64,000 nucleotides of DNA from Yamagishiella unicocca (lineage: Eukaryota > Chlorophyta > Chlorophyceae > Chlamydomonadales > Volvocaceae). Under the pieces are notes generated by a model, which saw nothing but the letters and a program-made list of their open reading frames with translations, ran no database searches and was not told the DNA's origin. Positions 33,781 to 45,088 of this stretch are shown in pieces. The stretch is taken from contig BDSL01000018.1 of assembly GCA_003116995.1 (NCBI GenBank), forward strand, positions 744,001-808,000, written 5' to 3'. Numbering within the stretch: position 1 is the stretch's first letter; each line of letters starts with the position of its first letter. A program made the position numbers and the translations under genes.

Positions 33781-34604
33781 GCTGTGGCGCGTAGCGGCCC
33801 GTTGAAAGACGTGGAGCAGGGCGTAGGGCGTCGTGCGAAGCAGCACGTTGAAAAACAGGTACGGATTACGGACCACGCGGTGACCTGCCGTATTGTGACG
33901 TGCATGGATGCAGGAGGAACTTTCCTCCTATGGGAAAGTGTCGCATTGTGGAGATTGTAAAGCGAACATAACTCCGCAGCATCGTCTCCACTACAGCATA
34001 GCTTTTCCTGATGCACTGCTCATGCACGCACGGACGCAATGCACTCGCGCGCTCGTGCATAGGACCAAAGGTGCCTACACGTCCATGTGTGAGGACCGCA
34101 GCTGTTCATGAAACCATCATATTGGTTGCTGCAGCCGCGAAGCTAGGATTCCTACCGTGGAACGGGTGCGAGGTTCCGGGCTCCTTCTATTCCACTGGCG
34201 TTCAGGGCATCCCCGGTAAGGACTGTCAAAAGGTATACCAACCAGCTGCTGCAGCCGAGGTCCGGGCCGTGGAGCGACTTCGGCAGGTGAGTCATTCCAT
34301 ACTTAAACATCACCACCCAATGTAACACTTATATTGTAGCGCATCAATAAATCATAATGTTATTTCCTGTCACTCTCTCATTCCCGCGCGCCAGCCCACA
34401 GATCACGATCCGGCCTACTTACTGCAGGTGAAAGACGCACCACCTGTTACTAGCGAGATTCCGAGTAACAGTTCAGAACAGATCGGCGCGACCACAGATG
34501 TCAGGGCGCAACTAAACAAGCAGGTTGTGCGTGAAGCCCTCGCCAAAGACTTGAAGCAACGGAACCGGGACATGGTAGACGCCGCGTGGCAGTCATTGGA
34601 GTGA
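33781..34604 (+). CDS. Small uncharacterised gene, 5' part unresolved
   Basis: Two 3' exons are well supported. One is open through LGFLPWNGCEVPGSFYSTG and ends at 34286 before GTGAGT. The last is 34395-34604, joined in phase 0, with AYLLQVKDAPPVTSEIP and a C-terminal helix ending DMVDAAWQSLE. An upstream exon at about 33781-33858 (ending KQHVEKQ before GTACGG) is plausible. Its phase does not match the best acceptor of the next exon (34128), so the start is not fixed. No family is recognised. It lies downstream of NOP56 on the same strand, breaking the alternating gene pattern, so it could have its own promoter or be read-through from NOP56. Confidence 0.45.
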
Positions 34605-35282
34605 TTGCATGAAGTCTGGGAGAGTGGACGGAAGGGCCGGGGGGGAAGCCCTAAGGTGGCGCAGGGTGGTGCAAGCGGTTATCTATTTGATCGGTAGGCA
34701 GTGGGGCAAGCCTAAGGCTAACAGTTTTCCCAGAGCGATCACAGCCGGAGCTCCCGGAAACGTGGCATTGTGCCCGTTAAGCTGGCATGGCCGAAGCGTG
34801 ATAAGCGTAGCGGGATGAAGGTACTCGCTGCAACTCGCATTTGTCAAGTTGAAGTCCTAGTACACGCAGCGACGGCGTGGCCGTATTAACAAGTGAGTTA
34901 TGATGACATGGAACGGGTGTACGGTGTTTTGCAATGGCTTAAACCTTATCCACATGTCAGGAGAAACAACAGCAAGATCATTGAACATCGCCCCTGCGCA
35001 CGCAATGCGATTGAACCACCGTGATAAGTTCCTCTGATTCGGTCTGAATCCTCCCATACCGTCAACTGGGATGCAGATACCATACCCTCGACCGTGTCGT
35101 TTTCCTATTCCGCGACGACTCAAACGGCCTCCCTCAAACCGCTGCACCCAGTTGACGTTTGCTCACACCCCTGCACGAGCAACGCGCCCATTGACCCTTG
35201 CACCAAACATCCTGCGCGATCGCGACGGCTGCCACTGCCCGCCCATGTTCGGGCTGTGACGCTCTTCCCCGCGTGCGACCGC
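34605..35282. other. Convergent spacer before GCP2
   Basis: No gene supported. It should contain the 3' UTRs of the small plus-strand gene and of GCP2. Confidence 0.5.
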
Positions 35283-38200
35283 TCATTGGCGCCCTACCAT
35301 CTCCGCCAGCACAGCTCCCAGCGTGCCAGCTGCAGGGCGGCCAAAGTCCAGGCGCTCCGCCAGGTTCTGGAGAGCCTCCAGGTCCCACCCGCCTGATTCC
35401 GTGGATTCAGCTGCCATGCCACCCGCTGAACCGCTGCCGCCCGCGCTCAGGCCCGGACCAGCGCCGCCCACGGCCCCGGCTACAGCACCACCTGTCATGA
35501 GGCCTTCGTAGTGGTCACGGACTGCAGACACCAGCGCTTGCACTTGCGCCGAGGCCTCGCCCATGAGGCGCTGCAAGTCGTCGAGAGCGGCCGCCAGCTG
35601 AGCCGCGCGCTGTTGCTCACCAACGATGTCAGCGGGGGCCACCTAGTATACGGCAGCCGGGGAGGGAACAGGGCATCGACTTGTTGAGGCAACTCATACG
35701 ATACATCACAATAGGAAGTACGTCCTGGTTTGCGCTTTTGACCAAGGTATGTTCGCTGTCGGCACCGTGTTCTCCATGGGCGCGGGGTACTTGCAATGGC
35801 CATCAGGATGTCAGGCAGGTTCCGGTTGCGGGTCCACATGTGGGAGAGGTCATATACAACCTCTCATACCGCGCATGCATGCAGCCAGGAGCTCAATCGG
35901 AAGCCATAGCATGTTGGCCGGTCCCCCCCGCCAACGCACCTGGGTGGCCTTGGACGATGTCTCCACGCCCGCCTGCAAGCGGTCCCACAGCGCCGACACG
36001 TGGCGCGAGAAACCCGCCGCGCTCTGCTGCAGCGTGATCATGCAGCGCAAGGCCCGCGGCTGGTCGAGGAGAAGACCCGCGGCCGCGCGGCGGAGGAAGT
36101 CGCGGTGCATCTCAATGACCTGGTCCACGTCCGCCGCACGGTTCTGCACCCCCTCCTCCAGGCAGTTCCACAGCGGCTCGAGCACATCCAGGGTTCCATA
36201 CCTGAAGAGGGCAACGACGATCTAAGCTACTTAACATCTATCGTCTTATGCAGGGCGCCAGAAAACATGTGCAGACGTGAGTGGAAGCAAGAGTAATTCC
36301 TAAAGCCCGGCAAGCATGCTGCGCCATACAACTGCCGTACTCAAACATAAACACATCATATGGACACACGCTTTGTCAGGCAAGGCCCTTACCGCAGCAG
36401 CTCCTGGACCGTGAAGTGCAGCTGGTGGCACAGCGCGTGCGCAACTGACATCTGCTTCTGGCGCCGAGCTGCCGCCTGTGGCTGGAGGGACTTGCCTGCA
36501 GTGCAAACGGCGACCACGTGTTATTGGAACGCCCCGTAGGTGAAGGGAAACAAGTGCGGACGCGATCGGCGCAATCCTCCTATCTTCGCTGTTGTCCGGC
36601 CCTCGGGACCGCAGCCCCAACTCCCATTGGCCCGTAGACCGTTATAGCCCATCTTTGAAACTGCCGACAACCCACCTGCCCGCGCCAGGCGCTTGGTGCC
36701 CTGCAGCAGTAGCCACGTGGCCTCCAGCTGCCGCTCCGCGCGCTTAAGGCCCCATAAGTGCTTAAAGAGCAGCTGGTAGTGCAGCAGCTCCTCGCCGCCC
36801 ACCACCAGAGTGGCGGGCCAGTCTAGCTTGAGGGTGGGCAGGAAGAGCTCCCAGCCCGGCAAGTCTTGGTCTCGCGGCCCCAAGAGGCGGCTGCCACCCG
36901 GCGTGCGCTGCAGCGGGAACCCCGGCCGTCCACCAGTGCCGGGACCCCAGGTCCCAGATCCGCCGTGCTGGGTAGGGGTGCCGTACGGTGAGTCCGCAGC
37001 CTATCGGTGGGCGTACACGCGGCATGCGAAGATCGGAGGGTACAACGTGTTAGTACTGGGCGGAGATCGACTAGGCGAGAAGCTAGGCACATAGGCTGAA
37101 TGATCAACATGTGGGCGCAACCCTGGAGGGCCGGTATCACGTACGAGGGGCGAACTGACATCTGCCGCTTCAACAAGTGCTTTGGATTGCAACGCATGCG
37201 GCAGTCCCGGACGTCCGAGCATTTCTCACCCCCGAGAAAGACGCGGCCCTGCTCTTGCCCGGCCCTGAGGGCGACCCAGCTGCAGCCACCGCAGCCGCCG
37301 CCTTCGCCAGTGCCTCCAGAGGCCGCGGGTCCATCTCAAAGCCAAGGCTGTCAGCGTGTGGATCAGCTGCAGCGGACGACATCTTGACGGCTGCACGAGG
37401 GAGGGGACACACCATCTCACGTTTACGGGCATGGCGATGCCGGAATGTGTATTGCAGGATCGAAACAGTGGGAAACAGTTTGACCAACGACGGGGCGCAC
37501 AACTCGTGTTGCGCTATGCTGCACGCAGCGCCCGAAGGGGCCGATGCGCGGCTCACCCATCTCCAGGAGCGACTGCAGCCTGGTGCGATTAATGGCCTTG
37601 GCCGGCTTGCACAACTCCTCGTCCGCCACCTCCATGATGCTGACCAGCACATCACCCTAGCCGCGAGCGGGCGGGGGTGAAGGAGAGGAGAAGAGTGGCA
37701 CACGGACGGTGAGATAGGTATAGAAGCAGCATAGTGCTCGATGTGGGCTAGCTGCGAGCTCGGCCTAGCCCCAACCGAGGCAGCTAGCCAATCGCCATCA
37801 AACCCCATACATCCTCGGTTAAGTGCTCCCCAGCAAGGATCTTTGGACTAGGCTGGGCAGTCCTAAATTAGGTTCGCATACCTGATCGAGTAGAAAAAAG
37901 TGTTTGATGGAGCGCAGCACGGCCACCAAGCCGGCACCACCACCACGGCCGCCAGCGCCGCCGCCACCACGCAGCAGGAAACCCAAAAGTGCGGAGCTGG
38001 CGGCCGCGTGTGCAGCACGCACGTGCTGCTGGAGGCTGCCAGGCTGGGTCGGGTCATATGATAGTTGCGGCAGTGACGCCGGCGGAGCTCCAGCCGCCGC
38101 CGCGGACGCGGACTGCGGGATGACGGGCTGGGCCACCGGCTGGCCGCACTCGCGCAGCACGTTCTGGTACTTGCCTGGCGAGGGGGCGCCGAGCATATGG

Positions 38201-41200
38201 CAGCGGCGGTCCGGCAGAAATTAACCGTCCGGTCACGCGGGGGAACGTCTGCTGATGGCAGGAGTCGCGCAACGAGGGCTTATACGAGTAAAGGTGTAAC
38301 CAGACAGCAGGCGGGTGCGCACTGTTGCTGGCCGCACACCTGTCTGGCTCCGCAGATTTGCAACGCGTCATGTGATACGGTCCTGACACACCCCGTCAAC
38401 CCACAGACCTTGAGTGCCCGCACCCATGGGACCGGACCACGCTTCGTCGGTACCCACCAGTGCGGAGGATGAGCTCTCGGTAGGGGAACATGAAAATGGG
38501 CACGTCCAGGGACGCTGCCGCCATCATGGGGCCAGCCGTTGCGCCTCCGGGCCCGGGAGTGGACATGCCCCGCTCCCCCGGGTCGTTGGGCCCTGCGGCT
38601 GCAGCCACGGCGCGGGACTCCGCCTGGGGCACGTACCGCAGCGTGTAGCGGCCGCGCCAGTAGGACGAGGCGCGGATGGCTGCGCCAGCGGGGCCGGAGG
38701 CGGTTCCAGGGGAGTCACGGCGGAGGGCCTGCATGGCGCGGGCATTGCGGGCTAGCCTTACGTAGGCTAGCGTGGACTGGGTGGCATGGAGGCATGGAAG
38801 ACTGTTTGGTTGCAGCAACGGCAGCCGCACTGAAAAGCAAATGGATCCCAGTGTGTCCCGTGCTTGCTTCGGAAATGCGGTCTTGCAGGCGCTGCTAGCG
38901 TAGGCTAGCACAGGCTGACGTGCACCACCTGCTCAACCTGTTGGCAAAGCGGACACGCCTCCGTACCCCAAAAGCAATGATCCCCATACCACTGGTGTCA
39001 CCATCCAAGCCCCGACCCCACCTGGTCCTCCTGCACCATGAATTCGTGGTACGGATCGTCGAGCACTCCGCGTCGCAGCCAGCGCTCCAAGCAGGCGCAG
39101 TATGGCGCCGCGGCAGCGGTCAGCAGGTGGTGCAGCAGCGAGCGGCCGGGGCCGTTTCCGGCGCACGCGCTATAGCGAGCGTGCAGCAGGTTCAACAGGC
39201 CTGTGAACGCGAGGGACAGGAACACATTGGGCGGCAGAAAGAGGACAGATGAAGACGCCCGGTTCTGACGGGGCGATAAAAACATTACGATATAGCCAGA
39301 CCTTTCGAGACCAATCCAATGCCAGCTGTGGCGCATGCATACTGCGGAGCGATCAGTCGATGCCCTCCACGTGCTTCTGTGGCCAACTATCCGCGACGAA
39401 CTATCTGCTCCACCGCATCCACCCACCCGCTGATGTGCGCTCCACATTGGCCGCCTGCGCCGCCACGTCCGCCAGGACCGCGAGCGCCGCGGCGGGCTGC
39501 TGGCAGTAGAAGGTCAGGCGTGTGAGGTCCAGCGCGCCACGGAGCATCTGATTCTCCATCATCGCCACCATCACCTGGCGAGAAGGATGTGGGCACGGTA
39601 TCGAAGGGCGTTGATTGCGATACAGCACCAAATGTATGTCTGACATACGACGGCGATAATGAACACTTTGCATACAGCCCGTCGGTTGAAAGGGCGGCCA
39701 GCCTTTTGTACAGCCGCAGTCAAGGCAGCACAGTTTTTGCCGTGGCAGCCGGTACTCCGGGAAATCACTAGGCCTGCGATGTGGCCCTCCCATGCGCAGC
39801 GCCATCGCCTCATGACGATGGAGCTGATCGCGTCCGAATTCTGATGGGGTCCACACCAATCGGCGCCCGCAGCTGCTACGGTAGACTCATGTGTGAGCGG
39901 ACACCTTGGACCGCATGTATGCCTTGCATATCCGTACCTGCCAGTCCTCGAGGTAGCCCCGCAGCGCTGCAGCCAGCGCGTGCGTGACCGTCCTGCGTGC
40001 AGCCATGCGCCGCAGCGAGGGAGTTCATATTTGCGGCAGCGGTGGCGAGGGTTAAAGGGGTGCGTTTAAGCAGCCGCTTGTTCAAGTATCATGCGCATCC
40101 TGACGCACTAGCAGTCCTTCCCTGATATTTATCTGCAGCTCACCCGTAGCAGTGCGCGGACCGCGTCTCCACGAAGCGCTGCAGTGCCGCCACGTAATCA
40201 CTGGGGTTGGGGACATATACACGATGGGATGCCGAAGATTTTAAGATGTGAGCCGGGGGGCGAGTAAGGCAAGGTTGCCTATTTTTCTTTACTCCGCGTT
40301 ACCGAATTGCTTTTCAGATGTTAACGGCTTTCCGCAGCTCCGGATGATCCATTCCCATAAACACACGCTGCCCTTCTCTGTCGGTTGGATCCCAAATAAG
40401 GCTGCCAGAACTCCCTGTGTTCTGTCCCAAGGCAATTGGGCCTCAGAGGCCGGACTGACCAGATAGGCAGAAGCGGCGCCACCCGCTCTCGGAGCGTCTC
40501 GTGCACCAGCTCCTCGCGCACCATGTAGGTCAGGCAGGGGCCGGTGGCGGCGGCCGCCGCGGCACCAACTGGCGGCACCAGCCGCGGCCGCACAAGCTGG
40601 CTGGTAAGGCCCAGGAAGGCATGGAGCAGGTCCGACACCACTGCACAGGGATAGGAAGCCGATAGGGAAGATGACAGGTGAGGCAGTGACGCCATGTGCT
40701 TTTGGAGACTTGAACACAATCCCGGGTGCGCCTCGTGCTGTTGTAACGGAATGGTCTGATCAACCACGCCCTAATACCGTCACAGCTGTGCATTGCTGGA
40801 CACCACGCCAGGCGATCCTGATCAACAAAGACACGGCTGCTGCACAGCGCTTATTTATGAGGTCATCCGAGAGGTCTCTCCTTCCAGGGGTATCCTGGAA
40901 AGAAGGCTTGGGCAGGGCAATATAATCTTCGGCGCGCTGACTGTCATATCACGGTGTAGAGCCAGGAAAGCCTTCCGTGCAGCTGTCGCGAATAGTCAAG
41001 CCCTGCATCGCTTTAGTGCTGCGTGCATAACAACGTGCGCTGGCAGTCTGTACACGATTGGTCGTAGAGTTATAAAGCCGGTGACGCTCTACGCAACCCA
41101 CAGTGTCCGGGCAGTACGCATAGCTCCACCCACCAGCACGCTCGGAAACCATCAGCTCCTGCGGTGTCACGTCCGAGGGGTCGGGCGCCGCCACGCCAAC

Positions 41201-43320
41201 GGGCACCGTTGCACCCGTGGATGCTGCTGCCTGCATCATATACCGGCAAAAGTTGGTAAGCTTTCAACAAACGTGAAATAGTGAACTTGCTGGCAGCGGT
41301 CGCCTGCCACGCTATGCACCCCAGTTGAATGCTCCGCCTCCCATGACGCCAAGGAGGCAACGAAGGCGGCACGCGCCAACAGCAATGAAGGCGCCTGCAC
41401 ACGCATTGCGTTTGCGCGCTGGGTTGTGCACGCTCTTTTAGCTGTGCAGAAGCAACGTCTAGTGCCGCACCAACATCTAGTACCGGCCCTTTCGACAAGC
41501 ATGCATGTGCTGCAAACACTACAGGCAACCGATAACACGGAAACCGATTAGGTCGGTTCCCGTGGCGTAAACGCTGAGGCCCTCGCGTCGACACGGGCGT
41601 ACGCAACTCCCATGGCACTCGCCATGAACGCACGCCGCCTATCCAGCAGCAATACGGCTCGATGGCATGCTGGCTATAGGCTTGACACATGGCTGTCACC
41701 CCTCGCCCCAATCCGCCTCTAGCTAAAGGCACAACAACCAAGCCCGACGCATCGTTGACTGGCGAGGCAGCGAGGCTGCTTGGATTCCCTTGTCCCCCTT
41801 CCCCACCGTGATCAGGTCCAGTCCTGAGAGGCTGGGCCGCTGATATGTCCAAGCGGGTAGCTCGCACAAGTACTGCAGCTCCGTGGGCCGTCGCGCCACC
41901 GCCGTCGCTACGGCGTTGGGGCTGAACAAGTCCCCCGGCTGCGCAACCGCAGGCGTAGGATGGCCGTAACTATTGCCGCCGCTAGCACCGCCTGTGGCGG
42001 CGCCTGTTCCCCTGGGGCCACCAGCACCCAAGTTCACGCCGCGCTGCTGAGTGTGCTGCTGCTGTGCGCGGCTCAGGGCCGCCATAGTGTCAGTCATGGC
42101 AGGCGTGTAGGTATCCCGCTTGGACAGGGCAAGCGGGGACATGCCAGCATCCTTAGGAAGGGTTGAAAAAGGGGCATGGACATCAGGTCATCTGGCTGGG
42201 CGTGGAGTCACGGCAGGTCGGGCAGCGATACGGACGCAGCTCGCATGCGGTACCAACCTGTGTTCCAAAGATAGGGTTTGTGGCGGCTGTTGGGTAGACA
42301 GCATACTGCTGCTGCTGCTGCGGCTGCTGCGCCGCACCTTGCTGTTGCTGCTGCGACGGTGGCGGCGGCGTTTGCAACTGTGACGCGTTCCAAGCCTGTT
42401 GCTGATTTGCATACTGCTGTTGCTGGCCTTGCTGCGGTTGTTGCCTTGCTGCTTGCGGCTGTTGCTGCTGCAACTGCGGCTGCATGCTTCCCGAAGCCGA
42501 TTGACGAAGCTGTGGCGCAGCGCCAGGGCCGGGTCGAGGGTGAGCTCCCATACTCTGCGACGTCGCTGCTCCCAGTCCTGTAAGGCTAGGTGCTGTAGAG
42601 GACGCACGCAATCCGCCCTGTGCCGGCGCGCCGCTACTGCCAATCTTTGTGGCCGCTGCGGCGGCCCCATCCCGCGCGGCAACGGGCGCAACAGGAACAG
42701 CGCTGCTTCCCTTAGCCAGGATCACTGCCGATGCTGCACCGCTACCGCTGGATCCCGTATGCCAGGGTGCGGATCCAGACGGAGCTCCGGACGACGAAGG
42801 CCCAGACATTGCTCCACCCGACGGCGTGCTGCTGCTGCTGGCGCCGCCACCACGAGGTGTGGTGCTCGCGGACGGAGGCAAAGATGCGGGCTGCCCCACA
42901 GCTCGGGGCGGGACGACAATAGAGGGGGGCGCACCGCGCTGAGCAGATGCCGACGGCGCCGTGAAAGTCTGAGGAACGACTCCCGCCTTCGGCGCAGCCG
43001 ACGAATGTTGGCCTACCCCCTGCACTATAGACCCAGTCGCCTGTGTCTTGTTCGACAAGGCGTGAGGACCGGCTGAACCCTGCGCCCCCTGGCTTAACAG
43101 CCTCAATCCTGCAACGAGTTCCTTGTGCCGGCCCCTGCACCATCGCATAAATGGAAAGGTTATAACCACATTCTTTGCGTGCCGCTTCCACAGCGTGCGC
43201 ACTCTCGGGGAGCAGCGGACCGCGTTCCCGCGCAACCCACCCCATCTGCGCCCCCGAGTCCATGCTAGCAGCGGGCGCGCTCGCGCCCGTAACAACTTCT
43301 TGGGATACTTGATCTCTCAT
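35283..43320 (-). CDS. TUBGCP2: Gamma-tubulin complex component 2 (GCP2/SPC97)
   Basis: A core subunit of the gamma-tubulin small complex that nucleates microtubules at basal bodies and other organising centres. It has seventeen exons from 43320-43241 and 43134-42258 down to 35643-35283, with matched phases at all junctions I checked. It has about 1,260 residues against about 900 in animals. GRIP1 features are LPAWTYQRPSLSG, QELMVSERA...DLLHAFLGL, DPYHEFMVQE and GKYQNVLRECG. GRIP2 features are GDVLVSIMEVADEEL, LKLDWPATLVVGGEELLHYQ and LEPLWNCLEEG. The C-terminus keeps the GCP2-type RLDF motif near its end. About 400 extra N-terminal residues are Ala/Ser/Pro- then Gln-rich (CAG/CTG tracts, 42300-42480) and presumably disordered. 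Divergent from the PH-domain gene. The GCP2 rather than GCP3 assignment rests on order and wording of these motifs. Confidence 0.92.
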
Positions 43321-45088
43321 CTGTTCGGCAGTCACGGAGCAAGGTCAGGCGAAAAGCACTTGAAAGGCGTTTGAATTGGGAAGCGCGCTAACGAAAACAA
43401 AAGCATGAACCCACCCTTGCTACGCTGTCCATCACATCCGATTGCATGGGTTCCCGCTGCTTTGCGGCAGCTTTTCCGTCGGGCTGCCACTACTTAAGGT
43501 CGGGATTGCTTCTACGCCAAGTAGGACACTATGCTCCTCTGAATGGGAGATGACCAAAGAAGTGCCATCTATGCTCTGAGATAGAAATCAACCCAATTGT
43601 TGCAGTTATCGCCTGTTACCTGGCAATGGCCATAGGATTTATGACGCAAAGAACGACGGGCTCTATTCTCTGGTGCGACAATATTTGTGCGGAAGTTGTT
43701 GAAGATCGATAATTAGCACTTGGGCCAATACAGAGTTCACAGTACGGTTGACCTTCGTTGACCAACTAGCAGCTGGGATGCATCCCTGATGCATAATCGT
43801 CTGCCATTGCTGCAGGTGCATGGGCATGGAGCCTTTGAATCCGCTTCTATATAATAAGTTCACTTAGGCGGGGTCCTAACGCACTCCGATAAGATACGAC
43901 AAAAATTGCCGTTCACTGCCCGCTCATCCGCTGCACCTGCAACAGGGTTTCAAACGAGTGCATACCATTGTATCCCCATGTCTTCATTCTAGAGTGACAA
44001 GTTGACTGGGATAGATGGCCAGGACTGTAAACGCCAATCTATGCCACTTATGCACGTGAAGCTGTGGTCGACCACCAAGGCCACAAAAGAAGGCGGGGCA
44101 GGAAACCCTCAGCATACCGGTAATTGACTCATGTTAAAGCAGCCCCTGCAGCCCCTTAGTCTGGAAACCTACAAAGATGGATCAACCTACATGCTGCACA
44201 TCTGAAACCCTGAAAACCTTCCTTGTACTCCCATCCCGCTGCTGGTGGATCCCGGCCATCTCAACCAGCGAGTCGCCCTTACCCAATCCCGCGCACCACT
44301 TTCTTCTAGTTAACAGACACATTGCGCTCAAATCAGGTGGCTATAGGCCGTGCATAAGCCAGGACCCTGTGGAACCACAGCCGTCCCCACCCGTGCAGCC
44401 ACTGCAAGGATAGGACTGATGGAACGGAAGGGGACAGCATACACTCGCCAGGGACAGCTACTCTTGAGGCTTGCAGAAACCAGATATCGCTATCATGTTG
44501 GCCTCCTGGTGCCCCAGCGCACTGCAAGCCAGAGTGGGCGGCCGGTCTGCAGAACCAACCGACCGTTGCAGCGTCGACCGACAACTGCAGCGTAGAATGA
44601 ATTAGGGGATATGAATTAGGTCGCCCCTGTATGCAATCTGGTACTATGAGGGTACGGTACCCCTGCAGAGTGGTGGAACTGAAGAGGCACAACGGAAAAC
44701 CTACGTGAAGCTAGTGGCATGCTGCGATCTACGTCCAAAACATTTAATCCCAATGCCTTGCCCTTGCTTGTTAACTTGCGAAAGATGCGCGCGTATGCAT
44801 GGACTGTGTACGGCAAGCACTTGCGTCCGCTCAGATCCCACAACCGGCATCCGCTCATTAGCCATCAGTAAGAACAGCAGGAAATTTCTGCTTTCTTAGA
44901 AGCTTATCTGGCCTGTGAAACAAGCTCTCGCATTACCTAGGTCTCCGCAGCGGACTTGGTCCCTTCGCGACCACGCTTCCTTGCGGGGAAGGCCACCTTC
45001 AAACATAATTTGATTTTCACAATGCCTCAAAATTAGTGACGGTGTTTTAGCGTGCGGGTTAGTGCCTTTCCAGCGACTGGCTTGGACC
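43321..45088. promoter_or_regulatory. Divergent intergenic region, GCP2 / PH-domain gene
   Basis: This is a 1.77-kb region with lower G+C, many short frames and no coherent exon. It presumably holds two promoters and 5' UTRs. No transposon termini or RNA gene could be recognised. Confidence 0.5.
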
